Assembly (NCBI GenBank): GCA_947493585.1 | Contig: CANLRI010000001.1 | Span: 1,488,001-1,552,000 of the forward strand | Origin: an uncultured Planococcus sp. | GTDB taxonomy: Bacteria > Bacillota > Bacilli > Bacillales_A > Planococcaceae | DNA: 64,000 nucleotides | Direction of reading: 5' to 3' | Shown: in pieces, positions 60,504 to 64,000 of the stretch | How the letters are laid out: each line of letters begins with the position of its first letter | How positions within the stretch are numbered: the stretch's first letter is position 1 | Notes under the pieces: model-generated | The model's database searches: none | What the model was told of the DNA's origin: nothing | What the model saw: only the letters and a program-made list of their open reading frames with translations | Position numbers and translations under genes: made by a program

Positions 60504-60552
60504 AAAACACTTCAAAAGGGAAAAGCCCTCCTTTTGGAGTGTTTCTTTTTTT
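60504..60552 (+). terminator. Terminator of panCD
   Basis: AAACACT-CAAAAGG pairs with CCTTTTG-AGTGTTT, followed by CTTTTTTT. Confidence 0.85.
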
Positions 60553-60631
60553 GCCGTTCTCCCACCGGCGAATAGCGGGCGAATATGTTACAATTTTTCC
60601 TGAGAGAATCACCTGAGAAAGAGGGGTTATC

Positions 60632-63394
60632 ATGAATTCCCAAAAATATATCGTTGTCGATATCGAAACAACGGGCCATTCCCCTGCAAAAGGTGACCGG
60701 ATCATCCAACTGGCGATGGTGGCGATCGAGCAAGGTGAAATTGTTAGTACATATACGAAATTCATCAATCCGCAGCGGAAGATTCCGGCGTTCATACAGG
60801 ATTTGACCAATATTACAGAGCGTGACGTGGAAGGTGCAGAGCCTTTTGAAGCGTATGCTGAGGAAATCTACAGGCAATTGGAAGGCGCTATTTTCATTGC
60901 CCATAATATCCATTTTGATTTGCCGTTTTTGCAAGCAGAACTGAGTCGTGCCGGGATGCCGAAATGGCAAGGGCTGGCCATGGATACAGTGGAGCTTTCA
61001 CGTCTCGTCTATCCGACGGCCTTCAGTTATAAATTGCAGGACATTGCGGCAGAACAAGGCATCAGCTTGACCAATGCGCACCGCGCCGACGACGATGCCT
61101 TGGCGACGGCCGAATTGTTTTTACGTGCAAAACAGGAGCTGTCTGAACTTCCGTACGATACACTTGTCCTGTTGCATAAACGGTCTTTCCAATTAAAATC
61201 AGACTTGTCGCGCTTGCTGTTTGAAATTACGCAGCAAAACCGCAATGGCCAAGCTGATCGATATGGCCGATTCCGGGGTATTCCGATCGTTCCTAAGTCG
61301 GAGCGTTCGCAAACCTGGACTGATTCACAGCAGCAGTCCACTTGGCGAAAAGGGCTGGAAACGGTCAAGCCGGAATACGAACAGCGGCCAAGCCAAGTCG
61401 CGATGATGCAGGCGGTCGAGCAGGCGATCCACGAACGCAGTGAGCTGGTGATTGAAGCGTCGACTGGCATGGGCAAGACACTTGGCTATTTGTTGCCAGC
61501 AGCGGCTTATGCAAGAGATTCCGGCAAACAAGTGGTCATCAGTACGTATACGACTCATCTGCAGGATCAGCTCGTCTCCAAAGAAGTCAAGCTGGCGGAA
61601 GAGTTTCTTGGCGCAAAGATTCACGTGGCGCTCATCAAAGGGCTGTCGCATTATATCGATTTGGGACGCTTTTTCGAACTGCTCCACGGAGAAGATGAGT
61701 CATATGACGAAACCTTCACAATCATGCAGATCATGGTCTGGCTGACTTCAACACGGACTGGCGATTTGAATGAGTTGAACGTGTCAAGCGGCGGCCAGCT
61801 GCTGGTCGACAAAGTGAGGCGATCGCATTTAAGGAAATTGACAAAGCTCGAAAAAAACGTCGATTTTTATGAACATGCGTTGGTTGAAGCCGAACATGCC
61901 CATATCATTGTGACCAACCATGCATTCCTATTGAATCCGCATAATCAAAAGCGGGCTATACTGAAAAATGTCGAGGCATATATATGGGATGAAGCACATC
62001 AAGTTGCACAGGCGGCAATAGCCCACAAAGAGAAAACCTTCGTCTACACGCAATGGCGCTATGTGTTCGGCCAATTGGGGAGTTTTGATGAAAACCAGCT
62101 GTTTTCGAAATTCTACCGGGTCGCTGAATCCCATGGCTTCGCGAGAGTGCCTGAGCTTCTGCAAATGGAATCACTGTATTTGAAGTACACCAGTTTATTT
62201 GATGAAGTGACCCTTTATCTAGCGCAAGTTTTCCAAAATAAATTCCAGAACAGCCGCACGCGGAAATGTGCATCTTTATTGGATGAATTGGATTTTGACC
62301 GGGATAGATTTATGGATTTCCTGCGATTTCTGAACAGTTGGATCGATATCGCCCAGACGATTCTGCAAAAAGCCGAACGCTTCACAGAACTAACGATGAC
62401 CGAACGGCTTGTGTTCGCAGACTTTCGTTATTGGACAGAAGAATTGATGTTGAAATCAGTGGAGTTCAGTGAAATTTTCCTGTTTCCGAAAGAAGATGAA
62501 GTTTCCTGGATCGAAGGCGACTTGCGCAGCATGCCGACGAGCCTATCGTTATACAAACGGCCCTATGAAGTCGCGTCGCTTGTCGACAAAGTCATCGGCC
62601 AGGCGAGAGGCGAAAAAGCGGTCATTTGGTTGTCAGGCACGATGAGTGTCCCGTCGAACGAACGCTTTATCGTCAATCAGCTCGGTATACCGAGTCATGT
62701 ACCGATCGACAAATTTGAGCCTGCTGATCAGTTCTACAGCGGCGCCAAAGTTTATATTGTTGAGGATATGCCGGATATCCAGCAAGTGTCCCAGCAGGAA
62801 TACATCGAATCCGTGGCGGACGCGGTCACGCAGACGGTGCTCGTCACTGAAGGGCGCTGCTTTGTCTTGTTCACTTCACAGGACATGCTGAGAAAAACGG
62901 TCGATTTGATCCAGGACTCCCAACTGCTCGATGATTACATGCTTTTTGCGCAAGGCATGTCTTCAGGCAGCCGCATGAAATTATTGAAGTCGTTCCAGCG
63001 CTTCCAAAAATCGGTATTGTTCGGGACCAATAGTTTCTGGGAAGGGGTTGATGTGCCTGGGGATGCGCTGCGCGCTGTCGTTGTCGTAAGGCTGCCTTTT
63101 ACATCACCTGAAGAGCCTGTATTTAAAGCGAAATCCCGGATTATCTCAAAAGAAGGCATTAATCCCTTCATGCATTATGCCTTGCCTGAAGCAGTGCTGC
63201 GATTGCGTCAAGGATTTGGGCGGCTGATCCGTTCGAAAAAGGACAAGGGTTTGTTTATCGTGCTGGACCGCCGCATTGAAACCAAATCATACGGCGAAGA
63301 ATTTCTTCATGCCTTGCCTGACGTGCCAGTCGCCAAAGTGTCTTTGGAAAAGATGGTAACCGATATTGAACATTGGTATAATAAGCAAGGATAA
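60632..63394 (+). CDS. dinG: DinG: DnaQ-like exonuclease fused to XPD-type helicase domain
   Basis: The Gram-positive DinG form. Residues 1-170 are a DEDDh 3'-5' exonuclease with Asp10/Glu12 (DIETTG), Asp96 (HNIHFD) and His150/Asp154 (HRADDD). The helicase part begins near 245, with Walker A ASTGMGKT (276-283) and the DEAH box in YIWDEAHQVAQ, and ends with the QGFGRLIRS motif. Where iron-sulfur helicases have the first cluster cysteine, this protein reads KGLSHYIDLG, so it lacks the cluster. S. aureus DinG is likewise cluster-free and acts mainly as a nuclease. The 920-residue length is typical. The ATG follows GAGGGG. Confidence 0.94.
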   Translation: MNSQKYIVVDIETTGHSPAKGDRIIQLAMVAIEQGEIVSTYTKFINPQRKIPAFIQDLTNITERDVEGAEPFEAYAEEIYRQLEGAIFIAHNIHFDLPFLQAELSRAGMPKWQGLAMDTVELSRLVYPTAFSYKLQDIAAEQGISLTNAHRADDDALATAELFLRAKQELSELPYDTLVLLHKRSFQLKSDLSRLLFEITQQNRNGQADRYGRFRGIPIVPKSERSQTWTDSQQQSTWRKGLETVKPEYEQRPSQVAMMQAVEQAIHERSELVIEASTGMGKTLGYLLPAAAYARDSGKQVVISTYTTHLQDQLVSKEVKLAEEFLGAKIHVALIKGLSHYIDLGRFFELLHGEDESYDETFTIMQIMVWLTSTRTGDLNELNVSSGGQLLVDKVRRSHLRKLTKLEKNVDFYEHALVEAEHAHIIVTNHAFLLNPHNQKRAILKNVEAYIWDEAHQVAQAAIAHKEKTFVYTQWRYVFGQLGSFDENQLFSKFYRVAESHGFARVPELLQMESLYLKYTSLFDEVTLYLAQVFQNKFQNSRTRKCASLLDELDFDRDRFMDFLRFLNSWIDIAQTILQKAERFTELTMTERLVFADFRYWTEELMLKSVEFSEIFLFPKEDEVSWIEGDLRSMPTSLSLYKRPYEVASLVDKVIGQARGEKAVIWLSGTMSVPSNERFIVNQLGIPSHVPIDKFEPADQFYSGAKVYIVEDMPDIQQVSQQEYIESVADAVTQTVLVTEGRCFVLFTSQDMLRKTVDLIQDSQLLDDYMLFAQGMSSGSRMKLLKSFQRFQKSVLFGTNSFWEGVDVPGDALRAVVVVRLPFTSPEEPVFKAKSRIISKEGINPFMHYALPEAVLRLRQGFGRLIRSKKDKGLFIVLDRRIETKSYGEEFLHALPDVPVAKVSLEKMVTDIEHWYNKQG

Positions 63395-63437
63395 AGAGGA
63401 AAGAACGGTTCCCTCAATCGAAAGGAAGTGCCGAACA

Positions 63438-63608
63438 ATGGAATCCAAAATCGAAGTATTAAATACTGTGCAAGTCGACTATCAATCCGACCTGTACAAA
63501 GTGGTCGATGCATTGAACCGGACATTGAAAGACCGCGATTTGATGTTTGGCCTGGCGCTCGATAAAGACGACCAGACAAAAGCGGTTTTCACAATTTATA
63601 AAACCTAG
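63438..63608 (+). CDS. ypmA: YpmA family small protein (DUF4264)
   Basis: A 56-residue soluble protein. Start ATG 63438 (MESKIEVLNTVQVDYQ) follows AAAGGAAG; the frame is open further upstream into dinG but without a site. Length and place between dinG and ypmB equal those of B. subtilis YpmA, a protein of unknown function. The end, TKAVFTIYKT, looks like a beta strand of a compact alpha/beta domain. Confidence 0.85.
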   Translation: MESKIEVLNTVQVDYQSDLYKVVDALNRTLKDRDLMFGLALDKDDQTKAVFTIYKT

Positions 63609-63616
63609 GTGATCAT

Positions 63617-64000
63617 ATGAAAGAATGGACAAAATTCATCATCGTTTTTCTGTCTTTTCTGGCTGTAGCGATTGTGCTGGTCATTTTATTCCTCGGCAAT
63701 AAACCGTTTTCGGAAGCGGAACAAGCGGCTGTTGAAAAAGTGGAAGCGGAAGGGCTGCTCGATGAAGTGGAGCGGGCATACGTTTATTCCAGCTCGACCC
63801 AATCCGTGACGGTTCTTGGAACAGACGGGGAAGGACGGATAAAAGCAGCCTTCGTTCCTGAAGAGGGAGACATTGAAGCATTGATGCTGGAAGATCAAGT
63901 GACCGCCCAGCAAGCGCGCGAAATTGTTCAGGAGGATATGGAAGTCGAGGAAATTCTCCATACGAAGCTTGGCCTGGAAGAGGCTGGTGCTGTATGGGAA
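63617..64000 (+). CDS. ypmB: YpmB-like membrane-anchored protein, cut by window end
   Basis: The frame starts at ATG 63617 with a weak AGGTGAT upstream and is still open at 64000, so only 128 residues are visible. There is an N-terminal membrane segment (about 6-26, KFIIVFLSFLAVAIVLVILF) followed by a soluble extracytoplasmic part. Its position after ypmA and the end ILHTKLGLEEAGAVWE fit the YpmB family, whose soluble part has two cystatin-like modules. Function unknown. aspB follows in B. subtilis. Confidence 0.85.
   Translation, partial: MKEWTKFIIVFLSFLAVAIVLVILFLGNKPFSEAEQAAVEKVEAEGLLDEVERAYVYSSSTQSVTVLGTDGEGRIKAAFVPEEGDIEALMLEDQVTAQQAREIVQEDMEVEEILHTKLGLEEAGAVWE

Noticed and set aside
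60632-63394. DinG as a degenerate iron-sulfur helicase
   Set aside because: Absence of the cluster cysteines is normal for Gram-positive DinG proteins with an N-terminal exonuclease, so it is not decay.

Overview
The window is a gene-dense, almost entirely rightward stretch of the core chromosome of a low-to-mid GC Gram-positive bacterium of the Bacillales. Gene order follows, nearly gene for gene, the Bacillus subtilis region that runs from yqkF/nudF/fur through lysA, scpAB, resABCDE-sigX, fer-recQ, cmk-ypfD-der-gpsA, hbs-folE-mtrB-hepS-menG-hepT-ndk, aro/tyr, qcrABC, dapB-cca-birA-pan to dinG-ypmAB. Every sporulation or germination gene that B. subtilis carries inside this block (spoIIM, dacF, spoIIA, spoVA, dacB, spmAB, sleB-ypeB, spoIVA, ypjB) is missing here while the flanking genes abut. 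That pattern and the protein sequences fit a non-sporulating member of the Planococcaceae, Planococcus/Planomicrobium-like. This placement is an inference made without any search. I see no rRNA, tRNA, CRISPR array, insertion sequence or prophage.

Layout. 1-3000: two small membrane proteins, a flotillin with a sigma-W-type promoter, and an unrecognised 139-residue protein. 3000-11100: aldo/keto reductase, ADP-ribose pyrophosphatase, Fur, XerD, nucleoside salvage (deoB, pdp), lysA, ribT and a DUF309 protein. 11100-13400: condensin partners scpA/scpB and the pseudouridine synthase rluB. 13500-21240: cytochrome c biogenesis (resABC), the redox two-component system resDE, and the ECF sigma factor sigX with its anti-sigma factor. 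21240-22180: FMN riboswitch and riboflavin transporter ribU. 22236-30180: ferredoxin, ypbB-recQ, a LysM protein, a CBS protein, a phosphoesterase, bacilliredoxin reductase, asparaginase and PrsW. 30316-37870: cmk, plsC, S1-domain protein, fni, der, gpsA, yphE/yphF and HU. 38100-42020: folE, mtrB (TRAP), menaquinone synthesis (hepS, menG, hepT) and ndk. 42250-47270: chorismate/tyrosine pathway (aroC, aroB, aroH, tyrA, aroA). 47345-54145: TPR protein, ypiB/ypiF, the bc-type complex qcrABC, ypjA, a zinc peptidase and a YitT protein. 54247-64000: mazG-like gene, dapB, mgsA, bshA, cca, birA, a structured leader with panC-panD, dinG, ypmA and a truncated ypmB.

How the genes work together. Several blocks serve aerobic respiration: the menaquinone genes feed the bc complex QcrABC, and ResABC mature its c-type haem under ResDE control. 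bshA and the bacilliredoxin reductase belong to bacillithiol metabolism. Chorismate made by AroB/AroA/AroC goes to tyrosine through AroH/TyrA. Regulation readable from the bases includes ECF promoters for the flotillin and for sigX, an FMN riboswitch, an attenuator-like leader before panC, and back-to-back promoters with overlapping -10 elements. The window is mostly conserved housekeeping DNA. The best leads are regulatory: the panC leader, the two ECF promoters, and the 2683-3032 interval that may encode a short unrecognised transcript.
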